The position numbers and the translations under genes are program-made. A stretch of DNA of 64,000 bases, from assembly GCF_014651855.1 (NCBI RefSeq), contig NZ_BMXR01000010.1:124001-188000 (forward strand), read 5' to 3'. Shown one piece after another: positions 51,668 to 59,953 of the stretch; the stretch's first letter is position 1, and every line of letters begins with the position of its first letter. This DNA comes from Saccharospirillum salsuginis. Lineage in GTDB: Bacteria > Pseudomonadota > Gammaproteobacteria > Pseudomonadales > Natronospirillaceae. Below the pieces are notes generated by a model. That model had not been told where the DNA came from. It worked only from the letters and a program-made list of their open reading frames with translations, and did no database searches.

Positions 51668-52121
51668 AATGCTGGGCTCCCAGTTTGGCATTCAGTTGTT
51701 GAATCGAAGTGGCCAGTTTAATGATGATCTGATCTTTCAGCTTCTCGCGCTCGCCGCAATCGAGCTGCTTCATCAACGCCTGGTCCACACGCAACAGGAT
51801 ACAAAGATCCTCGGCCAGCACCCAGGATGTACGCTCGGTGCTGAGCACGAACCCCATCTCGCCGACCATCTGACCCGGACCGACCAGCATCACCGGTTCG
51901 CCATCCTTCTGCAGCCGGACCGAGGCCCGACCGCTCAGCAGCAAGTAGAAACAGGTGTCGTGCGCGCCCAGCTCGATGATGACTTCGCCGGGCTCGGCGA
52001 TGAAGAATTCGGCATTATCGGCGATGCGTTCCAGCTCATGCTGGTAAAAATTGTGGAAGAGCTCGAGTTTATGAAAAATCGACATGCGCTTGGCGGCGCT
52101 GAACGCGGATGAATGTCTCAA
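51639..52121 (-). CDS. Stand-alone cyclic-nucleotide-binding domain protein
   Basis: 160 residues from a TTG at 52121, chosen since GGAGG lies 6 bases upstream; the next in-frame ATG (52085) has no ribosome site. The cNMP-binding fold covers about residues 20-130: GEVIIELGAHDTCFYLLLSGRASV, then VGPGQMVGEMGFVLSTERTSWV in the phosphate-binding cassette, where GEMGFV and ERTSWV match the GE...R pattern. There is no DNA-binding domain, so it is not a Crp regulator. It is coupled to L-asparaginase by a 29-bp overlap. Confidence 0.8.
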   Translation of the reverse strand: MRHSSAFSAAKRMSIFHKLELFHNFYQHELERIADNAEFFIAEPGEVIIELGAHDTCFYLLLSGRASVRLQKDGEPVMLVGPGQMVGEMGFVLSTERTSWVLAEDLCILLRVDQALMKQLDCGEREKLKDQIIIKLATSIQQLNAKLGAQHYDLGQSDPG

Positions 52122-52259
52122 TGGAACCTCCCTCGCTGATGAAGACCCGCCCTTCAAGCATATACCAGATTGGCCGACCCGGTGTTCGAAACCCGGAAAG
52201 CTTTGCAAGCCCATCCTTCCATCTGGTACAAACGCCCGAAATCCTTCGGAAATCACATC

Positions 52260-52730
52260 ATGGCGAGCAAGTGGGCACTGCGATTCTTTCAATTGGCTGA
52301 ACTGGTCGGATCCTGGAGCAAGGACCCTTCCACCCAGGTCGGCGCCGTCATCACCCAGGGTAACCGGGTGATCTCCCTCGGCTTCAACGGTTACCCGCAC
52401 GGCGTTTCGGACCGGGCCGACATCGAAGACCGGGAACTGAAATACGCCAAAACCATCCACGCCGAGGAAAACGCCATCCTCTTCGCCAAAGGAGACCTGA
52501 CCGACTGCGATATCTGGGCCACCCACTTCCCCTGCCCCAATTGCGCCGCCAAGATCATCCAGACCGGCATCAGCCGTGTGCACTGCCCCGAACAGACGGC
52601 CGACTACCTGTCGCGCTGGGGCGAGAAGATCAAGATCAGCGAATCCATGTTCGCCGAAGCCGGCGTCCAGGTACATTGGGTCAAAGGCGTGCCTCCTACC
52701 AATAGCGGAGAGTCGGTGCGCGCCGACTAA
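52260..52730 (+). CDS. Deoxycytidylate (dCMP) deaminase family protein
   Basis: 156 residues from ATG 52260. The zinc site is His67 and Glu69 (IHAEENAI) with Cys92 and Cys95 (PCPNCAAKI), typical of the cytidine/dCMP deaminase family. GFNGYPHGVSD (about 41-51) is the substrate loop shared with ComEB/dCMP deaminases. It makes dUMP from dCMP for thymidylate synthesis. It diverges from the cyclic-nucleotide-binding gene. Confidence 0.9.
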   Translation: MASKWALRFFQLAELVGSWSKDPSTQVGAVITQGNRVISLGFNGYPHGVSDRADIEDRELKYAKTIHAEENAILFAKGDLTDCDIWATHFPCPNCAAKIIQTGISRVHCPEQTADYLSRWGEKIKISESMFAEAGVQVHWVKGVPPTNSGESVRAD

Positions 52731-52779
52731 CGTAGTCTTAACGGCGGTTTCCACCACAACAACAAATCGGAGCCGCCCT

Positions 52780-53748
52780 ATGAAAACCCTGCTGTCGCTA
52801 GGCCTTTGCCTATTGTGTGGTCCGCTGTGGGCCGGACAGGTGCTCATCATCGAGAGCTACCATCCCGAATACCCCTGGGACGCCGACTACCTTCGCGCCA
52901 TCGACGAAATCCTCGGTGCCAACCACGACATCGACTCGCTCTACCTCGACACCAAACGCATCAAACCCGACGCCTTCGACGCCAAGGCCGACCGTCTGCT
53001 CGAGGAAGTCAAAGCCCGGCAACCCGATATCATCTTTCTGGGCGACGACAACGCCCTCAAACTCATGGGCCCCAGGCTCGACCCGCTGGACATCCCGACC
53101 GTATTCTTCGGCGTCAACGGCCATCCCGACCAATACGGTCTTAAAGGCGCTCCCTGGCTCACCGGCGTGCTCGAACGCCCCCTCTTCCGCCAGACCGTTC
53201 GTCACCTGCGAAAAGTGCTCTCCAGCAACGACCGCTTCCTCGTCCTCATGGACGACTCCCCCACCATGCGCAACGCCGTCACCGAAGCCTGGGGCGAACA
53301 GCGACAGGTCACCATTCAGGGCTCCACGCTCGACATCCTGCTCACCAACGAAGCCGAACGCTGGCTGGGCGCCGTCGCCACCGCCCACCAGGACTACGAC
53401 GCCGTCATTTTCGGCACCCACCACACCCTGCGCTATGCCGACGACGGCTACGCTGAACCCGACGACCTCATGGCCCGCGCCTACGCCGACGCCCAGGTCC
53501 CCTTGTTCGCGTTCTGGGACTTTTTCGTCGCCGAAGGCATGACCGCCGGTGGCTATGTCCTCTCCGGCTACGATCAGGGCAAAACCGCCGCCCGTATGGG
53601 ACAGTTGATTCTACGAGGCGTGGACGCCACCAGCGTGCCGATGATCGTCGGACAGACCGGGCAGTACCGATACAGCCGGTCGGGGATGGAACGCTGGGAT
53701 ATCGAACTGTCGACCTTGACCGCGTCACAGACGATGTTTGTGAAGTGA
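52780..53748 (+). CDS. ABC transporter substrate-binding protein, PF04392 type
   Basis: 322 residues. Signal peptide LLSLGLCLLCGPLWAG. The mature part starts QVLIIESYHPEYPWD and has PDIIFLGDDNALKL (about 86-99), TVFFGVNGHP and LSGYDQGKTAARMGQLIL, the pattern of TrpX-like ABC_sub_bind proteins. No permease or ATPase is adjacent; related proteins also serve as sensor modules. CGGAGCC precedes the ATG. It follows the deaminase by 49 bp but need not share its role. Confidence 0.85.
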   Translation: MKTLLSLGLCLLCGPLWAGQVLIIESYHPEYPWDADYLRAIDEILGANHDIDSLYLDTKRIKPDAFDAKADRLLEEVKARQPDIIFLGDDNALKLMGPRLDPLDIPTVFFGVNGHPDQYGLKGAPWLTGVLERPLFRQTVRHLRKVLSSNDRFLVLMDDSPTMRNAVTEAWGEQRQVTIQGSTLDILLTNEAERWLGAVATAHQDYDAVIFGTHHTLRYADDGYAEPDDLMARAYADAQVPLFAFWDFFVAEGMTAGGYVLSGYDQGKTAARMGQLILRGVDATSVPMIVGQTGQYRYSRSGMERWDIELSTLTASQTMFVK

Positions 53749-53809
53749 GGGAGAGCGTGGGAGTTTAGGGTTCGTTAGCGGTGGATCGTGTCGAGGTAGC
53801 ATTGAATTC

Positions 53810-53850
53810 CATGGTGGGCGGCCGAACCGTCGGACCGACCCACCCTACCA
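53810..53850. repeat. GTAGGGTGGGC repeat (family 2), short remnant
   Basis: CATGGTGGGCGGCCGAACCGTCGG...CCGACCCACCCTACC: the right end and inner part match the copy at 6519-6661 (CGTCGGACCGACCCACCCTAC), but the left arm is short. A partial copy. Confidence 0.65.
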
Positions 53851-53903
53851 GTCACACAAGAATACCGTCGTGGTCGTATTAGGGGTCAGCACTGATTCGA
53901 GTG

Positions 53904-54018
53904 ATGGCTGCCGGGGGCTTTCCTTCGGGGATGTCGGCAGCCATGGATGGCTGCCGCCAAGCCTACATGGATGTATTCACGGCGACCCCGGAGGGAAGTC
54001 CCCGGCAGCCGGCACGGA
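53904..54018 (+). repeat. Two-stem intergenic repeat, copy 15
   Basis: Outer arms GGCTGCCGGGGGCTTTCC/GGAAGTCCCCGGCAGCC with two mismatches; inner hairpin GGCAGCCATGGATGGCTGCC; core AGCCTACATGGATGTATTC; 3' boundary GCACGGACCA. It lies 14 bp after the stop of the chemotaxis receptor gene and may end or protect its message. Confidence 0.83.
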
Positions 54019-54032
54019 CCATCGCCTCATAT

Positions 54033-56081
54033 CTAAACCTGGAACCGACTCACTGCCTTGTCCAGATCCGACGCCACATCCTGCAATTGATGCGTCTGGT
54101 CCGCCGCCTTCTGCGCACCTTCCGCCGTGTCTTCCGACACTTCCCGGATCTTCACGATATTCTGATTGATCTCCTCCGTCGTCGCGCTCTGCTGTTCGGA
54201 CGCCGTCGCGATCATCATGTTCAACTCATTCAGCCGGGAGATGGCTTCCATGAACTTGGTGAACCGCTCCTGCACCACCTGCGTCTGCTCCGAGACCTCA
54301 TGGGTCGACCGCTGACTCGTCTCGATCACCTCAACCGCCTGCGCCGACTGTTTCAGCATCCATTCGATCTTCTCGCGAATCTCCTCGGTCGACTGCTGAG
54401 TCCGGCCCGCCAGGGTCCGTACCTCATCGGCCACCACTGCGAAGCCGCGCCCCTGTTCACCGGCGCGTGCCGCCTCGATGGCCGCGTTCAGCGCCAGTAG
54501 ATTGGTTTGCTCGGCGATGCTCTGAATCGTCGACAGGATATCTTCGATGCTGGTCACGCCCTCATCCAGTTGCTTGATCACCGACACCGCATTGCTCATG
54601 TTCTTTTCCAGTGCCTGCACCGCGGCCATGGTGGTGCCCACCGTGCCGTCGATCGTCTTCGCGTCCTGCTCGCTTTCGTGCATTTCCTTACTGGCCACCT
54701 CGGCATTGCCGGCCACCTCGCGAATCGACGAGGTCATCTCGTTGATCGCCGTCACCACCATATCCAGTTCCGTACGCTGGCGTTCGACGTGGCTGCGCGT
54801 GTCATCCGCGATATCGGCTGTATCCAGGGCCACCTGGTTCAGCCTCCGGTTCTGCTCCATGACCACGGAGATCATTTGTCGCAACGCCTCCACCAACTGC
54901 TCGGTGGCCCGGCTGATGTCGCCCAGCTCATCCTGGGTATGGCGCCCGAACTGGGCGGTGAAATCGCCTTCGCCCACCTGGGTCATGTAGGTACGCAAGC
55001 GTTTCAGGGGCTGACGGATGGAACGCACCACCAGGAAAGACAGCAGCGCGCAGAAGATTAGCGCACCAACCGCCACGGCGATCAGATACAGACGCGATTG
55101 AACCACGACGTTTTGCGCCGTCCGGCCGACTGTGGTCGCCGCCTGGTTGACCTGGTCGGCGATGCTGTTCAGTTCCTCAACCTGGCCGGCGAGGCCGGCC
55201 TGAGTCTGGGTCACACCGCTGCGCAGTGAAGCCTTGATCTGCAGAAAATTGTTCTGCAGCGGAATCAGGCCATCGTTGGCGGACACTTTTTCGATCATAT
55301 TGCCCACCAGCGTCCCCACCTGCTGCTGATACTTGGCGAAGAACTCGTCGTCGCGGGCATAGCCCATCATGCGAAACCCCAGGGTTCCGTACTGATCCAT
55401 GAAGTCGCGAAAGCGGTCCTGAACCTTCTGGAACTCGGCGATGGAATCGATCAGGGACAGTTCGTTGGCCAGGGCGAACCCCTGGCTGACAATGTTGCGC
55501 ACCTCGAACACCAGTGTCTTGGCGTCGGGGTCGAAGGTATCGGTGATGAACAGATTGAACAGGGGATCGACTTCGGCCTGCATCTCCTGCAGTTCCGCGC
55601 GGATGGAGTCAATGTTCTGTTGCGCCAGCAATGATCGGCCGTACACGCCCATATTGCTTTCCACTTGTTCGAACAAGGTCTGGCTACTGTCGACGATGGC
55701 ATTCAGCTGTTCCTGGCTGGCACTCATCCCCTCCAGACTGCCGAGCCTCTGGTCCAGCAAGTCCGCGTTTTTTTCAAATAAGGCCACCGTACCCTGGAAA
55801 TCGGACTCGAAGCGCTGCAGTGCATCCGGCTCGACCGAGTTATAGTGCTCCAAAGCCAGACGGCTGATTTCCTGCAATTCGATCTGCAGATCGGCAACCG
55901 CTCTCTGGGCGGGCGCGGCGCCCTCCACCACTTGAGTCACACCACGATTGATGCGATCCAGTGACAAAGCCCCAAGTACCACAACGGACACAATGGCGAG
56001 ACCCAGCACCGTGAACGCCAGGTTCAGGCGCGACGCCACATTCAATCGGAAGCTGGGTCGGAACTTGGGTCGAATCTTCAT
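54033..56081 (-). CDS. Methyl-accepting chemotaxis protein
   Basis: 682 residues. Membrane helices at about 20-42 and 330-352 bracket a large helical periplasmic sensor of about 290 residues. A HAMP domain follows (about 353-405), then a long cytoplasmic signalling hairpin whose tip is AGEQGRGFAVVADEVRTLAGRTQQST-like (AEQTNLLALNAAIEAARAGEQ precedes it). The long helical sensor may be of the HBM or related four-helix type. It signals to CheA/CheW, none of which is in the window. GAGGTG precedes the ATG. Confidence 0.93.
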   Translation of the reverse strand: MKIRPKFRPSFRLNVASRLNLAFTVLGLAIVSVVVLGALSLDRINRGVTQVVEGAAPAQRAVADLQIELQEISRLALEHYNSVEPDALQRFESDFQGTVALFEKNADLLDQRLGSLEGMSASQEQLNAIVDSSQTLFEQVESNMGVYGRSLLAQQNIDSIRAELQEMQAEVDPLFNLFITDTFDPDAKTLVFEVRNIVSQGFALANELSLIDSIAEFQKVQDRFRDFMDQYGTLGFRMMGYARDDEFFAKYQQQVGTLVGNMIEKVSANDGLIPLQNNFLQIKASLRSGVTQTQAGLAGQVEELNSIADQVNQAATTVGRTAQNVVVQSRLYLIAVAVGALIFCALLSFLVVRSIRQPLKRLRTYMTQVGEGDFTAQFGRHTQDELGDISRATEQLVEALRQMISVVMEQNRRLNQVALDTADIADDTRSHVERQRTELDMVVTAINEMTSSIREVAGNAEVASKEMHESEQDAKTIDGTVGTTMAAVQALEKNMSNAVSVIKQLDEGVTSIEDILSTIQSIAEQTNLLALNAAIEAARAGEQGRGFAVVADEVRTLAGRTQQSTEEIREKIEWMLKQSAQAVEVIETSQRSTHEVSEQTQVVQERFTKFMEAISRLNELNMMIATASEQQSATTEEINQNIVKIREVSEDTAEGAQKAADQTHQLQDVASDLDKAVSRFQV

Positions 56082-56149
56082 AAAACACCTCGTGAATCGA
56101 TGACGACCGACTTCCCCGGTCCAGGACAGACCAACCCTGGTGTGAGAAC

Positions 56150-56176
56150 GGCGGCGTGACCATCGCCGCCCTTTTT
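56150..56176 (+). terminator. GC hairpin with T run on the plus strand
   Basis: GGCGGCG, seven-base loop, CGCCGCC, C, TTTTT. It lies between glpK and the receptor gene, both on minus, so its T run faces against both genes. It may be an antisense terminator or a leftover. Confidence 0.45.
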
Positions 56177-56248
56177 AGGTGCACTGAGTCGTCTACATGA
56201 CAGATTGATTGCCCTGTTATCGACCAGTCACGCCCGTTCTGAAGCGAT

Positions 56249-57754
56249 TCAGCGCTCCTTGTCGGTTTCTGCGACCTGGCGGACACCGCGTACGGCCCGG
56301 GTCCAACCGGCATAGAGTCGATCACGATCCGCCTCGGCCAATCGGGGCTCGAAACGGTGTTCGCACTGCCAGAACCCCTGTATCTCCTCGGTCGACTCAT
56401 AGAGACCGGATTGCAGACCGGCGAGAAAAGCCGCACCCAATGCTGTGGTCTCGGTTACGGTCGGTCGATCGACGCGGGCTCCCAGGATGTCGGCCAGAAA
56501 CTGCATTGCCCAATCGTTGACCACCATGCCACCATCGACCCGCAACCCTTCGATGCGTTCGGCGCCATCCGCTTTCATGGCTTCGACCAGGTCCCGCGTC
56601 TGATAGCCCACGCTCTGCAGGCCGGCGGTGACGATCTCGGCGATGCCGGAATCCCGGGTCAGTCCGACTATGGCACCGCGCGCATCCGGATCCCAATAGG
56701 GAGCCCCGAGACCGGTAAAGGCCGGTACCAGATAGACGGACTGGTCCGCCCCCACCTGTTCGGCCAGTTCACTGGATTCGGACGCATGCCGGACCAGCTT
56801 CATCTCATCCCGCAACCATTGCATGGTGGCACCGGCCATGAAAATGCTGCCTTCCAGGGCGTAGGTCACTTCCCCGCTCAGGCGGTAGCCGACCGTGGTC
56901 AACAACTTGTTGCTCGACGGCAGGGGTTGCTTGCCGGTGTTCATCATCAGGAAGCAGCCGGTGCCGTAGGTGCTCTTCACCATGCCGGGTTGATAGCAGG
57001 CCTGGCCAAACAGGGCCGCCTGCTGATCGCCGGCGATACCGGCCACCGGGATCGCGGCGCCGAACAGGTCCGGCTCGGTGTCGCCGAAGTCGGCGGCGCT
57101 GTCCTTGACCCGGGGCAGCAGGCTGCGCGGTACATTCAGCATGTCCAGTAGGGCGCTGTCCCATTGCTGGGTGTGAATGTTGAACAACAGGGTGCGCGAG
57201 GCATTGGTGGCGTCGGTGGCGTGTTCGCGCCCGCCGGTCAGGCGCCAGAGCAGATAGGTATCGACCGTGCCGAACGCCAGTTCACCCCGCTCGGCGCGCT
57301 CGCGGACGCCCTCGACGTTATCGAGTATCCAGCGCACCTTGGTGCCGGAAAAATAGGGATCGAGTAGCAACCCGGTCTTTTCGGCAACCCAGCTGCTTCG
57401 CCCCTGGGTCCGCAACGACTGGCAAAACTCGGCCGTGCGCCGGTCCTGCCAGACAATGGCGTTATACACGGGTTCGCCGGTCTCGCGATCCCATATCAGG
57501 GTGGTTTCGCGCTGATTGGTGATGCCGATGGCACGCACGTCGGAGGCTTTCAAACCCGCCGTATCCAGCACTTCGCGACAGACCGACAGTGTCGACTGCC
57601 AAATGTCCTCCGGGTCGTGCTCCACCCAGCCATTGCGGGGGTAGATCTGGCGGAATTCCTGCTGGGCGCTGTGCAGCGGACGCCCGACCCTATCGAACAG
57701 AATGGCGCGACTGCTGGTGGTTCCCTGGTCGATGGCCAGGATCATATCGGACAT
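56249..57754 (-). CDS. glpK: Glycerol kinase GlpK
   Basis: 501 residues, the normal size. FGGY-kinase blocks: ATP/phosphate motif DQGTTSSR (9-16), TNQRETT (about 81-87) and the later GLGAPYWDPDARG, TRDSG and RVDGGMVVNDWAMQFLADIL. It phosphorylates glycerol to glycerol-3-phosphate. AAGGAG precedes the ATG. There is no glpF or glpD next to it. It diverges from the sugar ABC operon across a gap with LacI-type sites, which may affect both. Confidence 0.96.
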   Translation of the reverse strand: MSDMILAIDQGTTSSRAILFDRVGRPLHSAQQEFRQIYPRNGWVEHDPEDIWQSTLSVCREVLDTAGLKASDVRAIGITNQRETTLIWDRETGEPVYNAIVWQDRRTAEFCQSLRTQGRSSWVAEKTGLLLDPYFSGTKVRWILDNVEGVRERAERGELAFGTVDTYLLWRLTGGREHATDATNASRTLLFNIHTQQWDSALLDMLNVPRSLLPRVKDSAADFGDTEPDLFGAAIPVAGIAGDQQAALFGQACYQPGMVKSTYGTGCFLMMNTGKQPLPSSNKLLTTVGYRLSGEVTYALEGSIFMAGATMQWLRDEMKLVRHASESSELAEQVGADQSVYLVPAFTGLGAPYWDPDARGAIVGLTRDSGIAEIVTAGLQSVGYQTRDLVEAMKADGAERIEGLRVDGGMVVNDWAMQFLADILGARVDRPTVTETTALGAAFLAGLQSGLYESTEEIQGFWQCEHRFEPRLAEADRDRLYAGWTRAVRGVRQVAETDKER

Positions 57755-57954
57755 GTGGACTCCTTGGTGTTGTTGTTCGCGTACAGTCCCATCATATCGC
57801 CGGCACGGGCGGGCTCAAGCGCCCGCAATCGGCAACCGTACCGGATCCCGTGCCACGGTTGCCCGTGACGCCTCCGATTCGGGACAGTTGCTACCCTCCA
57901 GTGTAGACGCTGGTGCTTCGGTTGACCGTCAACCCGCTGTTTATCCAACAATAA

Positions 57955-57966
57955 GAAAACGATTTC
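57955..57966. promoter_or_regulatory. LacI-type operator-like site A
   Basis: GAAAACGATTTC, near-palindromic around a central CG as in LacI-family operators. It is one of two such sites in the 355-bp gap between glpK and the sugar ABC operon, where no other feature was recognised. Confidence 0.5.
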
Positions 57967-58052
57967 AACCAGAGCGCTGTCCGAAAACCCCGCAATAAGC
58001 GGCTTATAGTTAAATCGAATGAAGGGCTTTCTGGGCATTTAAAAAAAAACTT

Positions 58053-58064
58053 GAAAACGTTACC
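58053..58064. promoter_or_regulatory. LacI-type operator-like site B
   Basis: GAAAACGTTACC within TTGAAAACGTTACCAA, half of it a good match to site A. It lies about 57 bp upstream of the first permease start, a typical operator position. Confidence 0.55.
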
Positions 58065-58109
58065 AACGCTGAGCATACTTCGATAAAAATGAAAACAATA
58101 CGAGCCATT

Positions 58110-59036
58110 ATGACAACGCAACTGAAAACAAACGCCCTCTCTGCGGTTGCAAAGGCGCAACGGCCAACCGCCGCCAGCCGTTGGCATACATTGACACCCT
58201 ACCTGTTTTTGCTGCCCGCTCTGGCTCTGTTCGCTGTCTATGTCATCGCTCCGATCTTCCAAAGCATCTGGATCAGCTTTTTCGAATGGGACGGCATTGG
58301 CGACAAGACCTTTATCGGGCTCGGCAACTACGCCGAGTTGCTGGAAGACCCGCAGTTCTGGACTTCGCTGTGGAACAACGTGCTCTGGCTGGTGTTCTTC
58401 ATGCTGGCCGTCCCCATCGGCCTGGGTGTGGCCTTATTCCTGAATCAGCAGGTGCTGGGGATTCGCGCGGTCAAATCCCTGTTCTTCTTTCCCTTTGTCA
58501 TCTCCCAGGTCATCGTCGGCGTGGTGTTCTCCTGGTTCTACGATCCGAGTTACGGCCTGTTGCAGCGTTTTCTCGGCTTTTTCGGGGTCGACCCAATTCC
58601 CATTCTCGCCAGCGAAACCCTGGTGACCTACGGCATCATCGCCGCCGGCCTCTGGCCCCAGATCGCCTACACCATGATTCTGTACCTCACCGGCCTGAAC
58701 AACCTGAACCCGGATCAGATCGAAGCGGCCCGCATGGACGGTGCGCACGGCTGGACCATGCTGTGGAAGGTCATCATTCCCCAACTCCGCCCGGCGACCT
58801 TCATCGCCATGGTCGTGACCGTCATCGGTGCGCTGCGGTCGTTCGACCTGGTCGCCACCATGACCTCGGGCGGCCCCTGGGGCAGTTCCTCCGTACTGGC
58901 CTTCTTCATGTACGAACAGGCCATCTTCAGTTACCGCATGGGGTATGGCGCGGCCATCGCGACCGTCCTGTTCCTGATCATGCTGGTGTACATCGGTTTC
59001 TTCCTGTGGCGCATGCTGCGGGCCGAGCGAGGTTGA
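58110..59036 (+). CDS. Sugar ABC permease, MalF/UgpA-type
   Basis: 308 residues from ATG 58110 (an in-frame ATG at 58089 would add 7; neither has a clear ribosome site). Six membrane helices. The coupling EAA motif is EAARMDGAHGWTMLWKVIIPQLRP (about 205-228). It is the first permease of a CUT1-type importer for oligosaccharides or glycosides. The second permease starts 3 bp after its stop. Confidence 0.9.
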   Translation: MTTQLKTNALSAVAKAQRPTAASRWHTLTPYLFLLPALALFAVYVIAPIFQSIWISFFEWDGIGDKTFIGLGNYAELLEDPQFWTSLWNNVLWLVFFMLAVPIGLGVALFLNQQVLGIRAVKSLFFFPFVISQVIVGVVFSWFYDPSYGLLQRFLGFFGVDPIPILASETLVTYGIIAAGLWPQIAYTMILYLTGLNNLNPDQIEAARMDGAHGWTMLWKVIIPQLRPATFIAMVVTVIGALRSFDLVATMTSGGPWGSSSVLAFFMYEQAIFSYRMGYGAAIATVLFLIMLVYIGFFLWRMLRAERG

Positions 59037-59039
59037 TCC

Positions 59040-59891
59040 ATGTTTCCGACTCCAATACAGCAAACGTCCAAGTTCACCCAGATCAGCTATCGCGTCGCAC
59101 TGCCGGCCACCATTATTCTCTGGCTTCTGCCGCTGGCCGCCGTCCTGATGACGTCGGTTCGCTCCATCGCCGACATCAATGCCGGTAATTATTGGGGCTT
59201 GCCCGAAGAGTGGATGCTGGTTGAAAACTACACCGCCGTTTTCGCCAACACGAACATGGCGCGCTATCTGCTTAACAGCGTCATCATCACCGTACCGGTC
59301 ATGATCGCTTCGGTGGCCCTGGCCACGCTCGCCGGCTTCTCCCTCGCCAAGTATCGGTTCCGCGGCCGGATCGCCCTGTTCGCCACCTTTATCGGCGGCA
59401 ATTTCGTCCCGTTCCAGATTCTGATGATCCCGGTGCGCGATCTGACCATCCAGCTCGGTCTGTACGACAGTGTCTGGGCCTTGATCATATTCCATACCGC
59501 TTTCCAGACCGGTTTCTGCACCCTGTTCATGCGCAACTTCATCATCGATCTGCCCGATGAACTGCTGGAATCCTGCCGCCTGGAAGGCGCCAGCGAATGG
59601 AAGATTTTCACCCGCATCATCGTGCCACTGGTTCGCCCGGCCCTGGCGGCCCTGGCCGTGCTGATCTTCACCTTTGTCTGGAACGACTATTTCTGGGCAC
59701 TGGTGTTGGTTCAGAGCGACGAGGTGCGCCCCGTGACCGCCGGCATCAGTGCCCTGCGTGGGCAGTGGCTCGCGTCCTGGCAGTTGATCTCCGCCGGTTC
59801 GATCGTCGCGGCGCTGCCACCGGTTATCCTCTTTTTCGCCATGCAGAAACACTTTATCGCCGGCCTGACTCTGGGGGCGACCAAGGGTTAG
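59040..59891 (+). CDS. Sugar ABC permease, MalG/UgpE-type
   Basis: 283 residues, six membrane helices. The EAA motif reads ESCRLEGASEWKIFTRIIVPLVRPAL (about 178-203), with E and G in the conserved places. It pairs with the preceding protein as the second channel half of the CUT1 transporter. The next gene is the binding protein, after 62 bp. No ATPase is in the operon, so a shared MsmX/MalK-type ATPase encoded elsewhere is needed. Confidence 0.9.
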   Translation: MFPTPIQQTSKFTQISYRVALPATIILWLLPLAAVLMTSVRSIADINAGNYWGLPEEWMLVENYTAVFANTNMARYLLNSVIITVPVMIASVALATLAGFSLAKYRFRGRIALFATFIGGNFVPFQILMIPVRDLTIQLGLYDSVWALIIFHTAFQTGFCTLFMRNFIIDLPDELLESCRLEGASEWKIFTRIIVPLVRPALAALAVLIFTFVWNDYFWALVLVQSDEVRPVTAGISALRGQWLASWQLISAGSIVAALPPVILFFAMQKHFIAGLTLGATKG

Positions 59892-59953
59892 CCGGTTCAA
59901 CACCCGGGGGTTCGCCTCCATTCGTCTCACAACAAATAAAGAAGGACGAGGTT

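Noticed and set aside
8193..54018. CRISPR array or insertion sequences behind the repeated DNA
   Set aside because: Copies are scattered, not evenly spaced, lack spacers, have no cas genes, and hold no transposase or target-site duplication that I can see.
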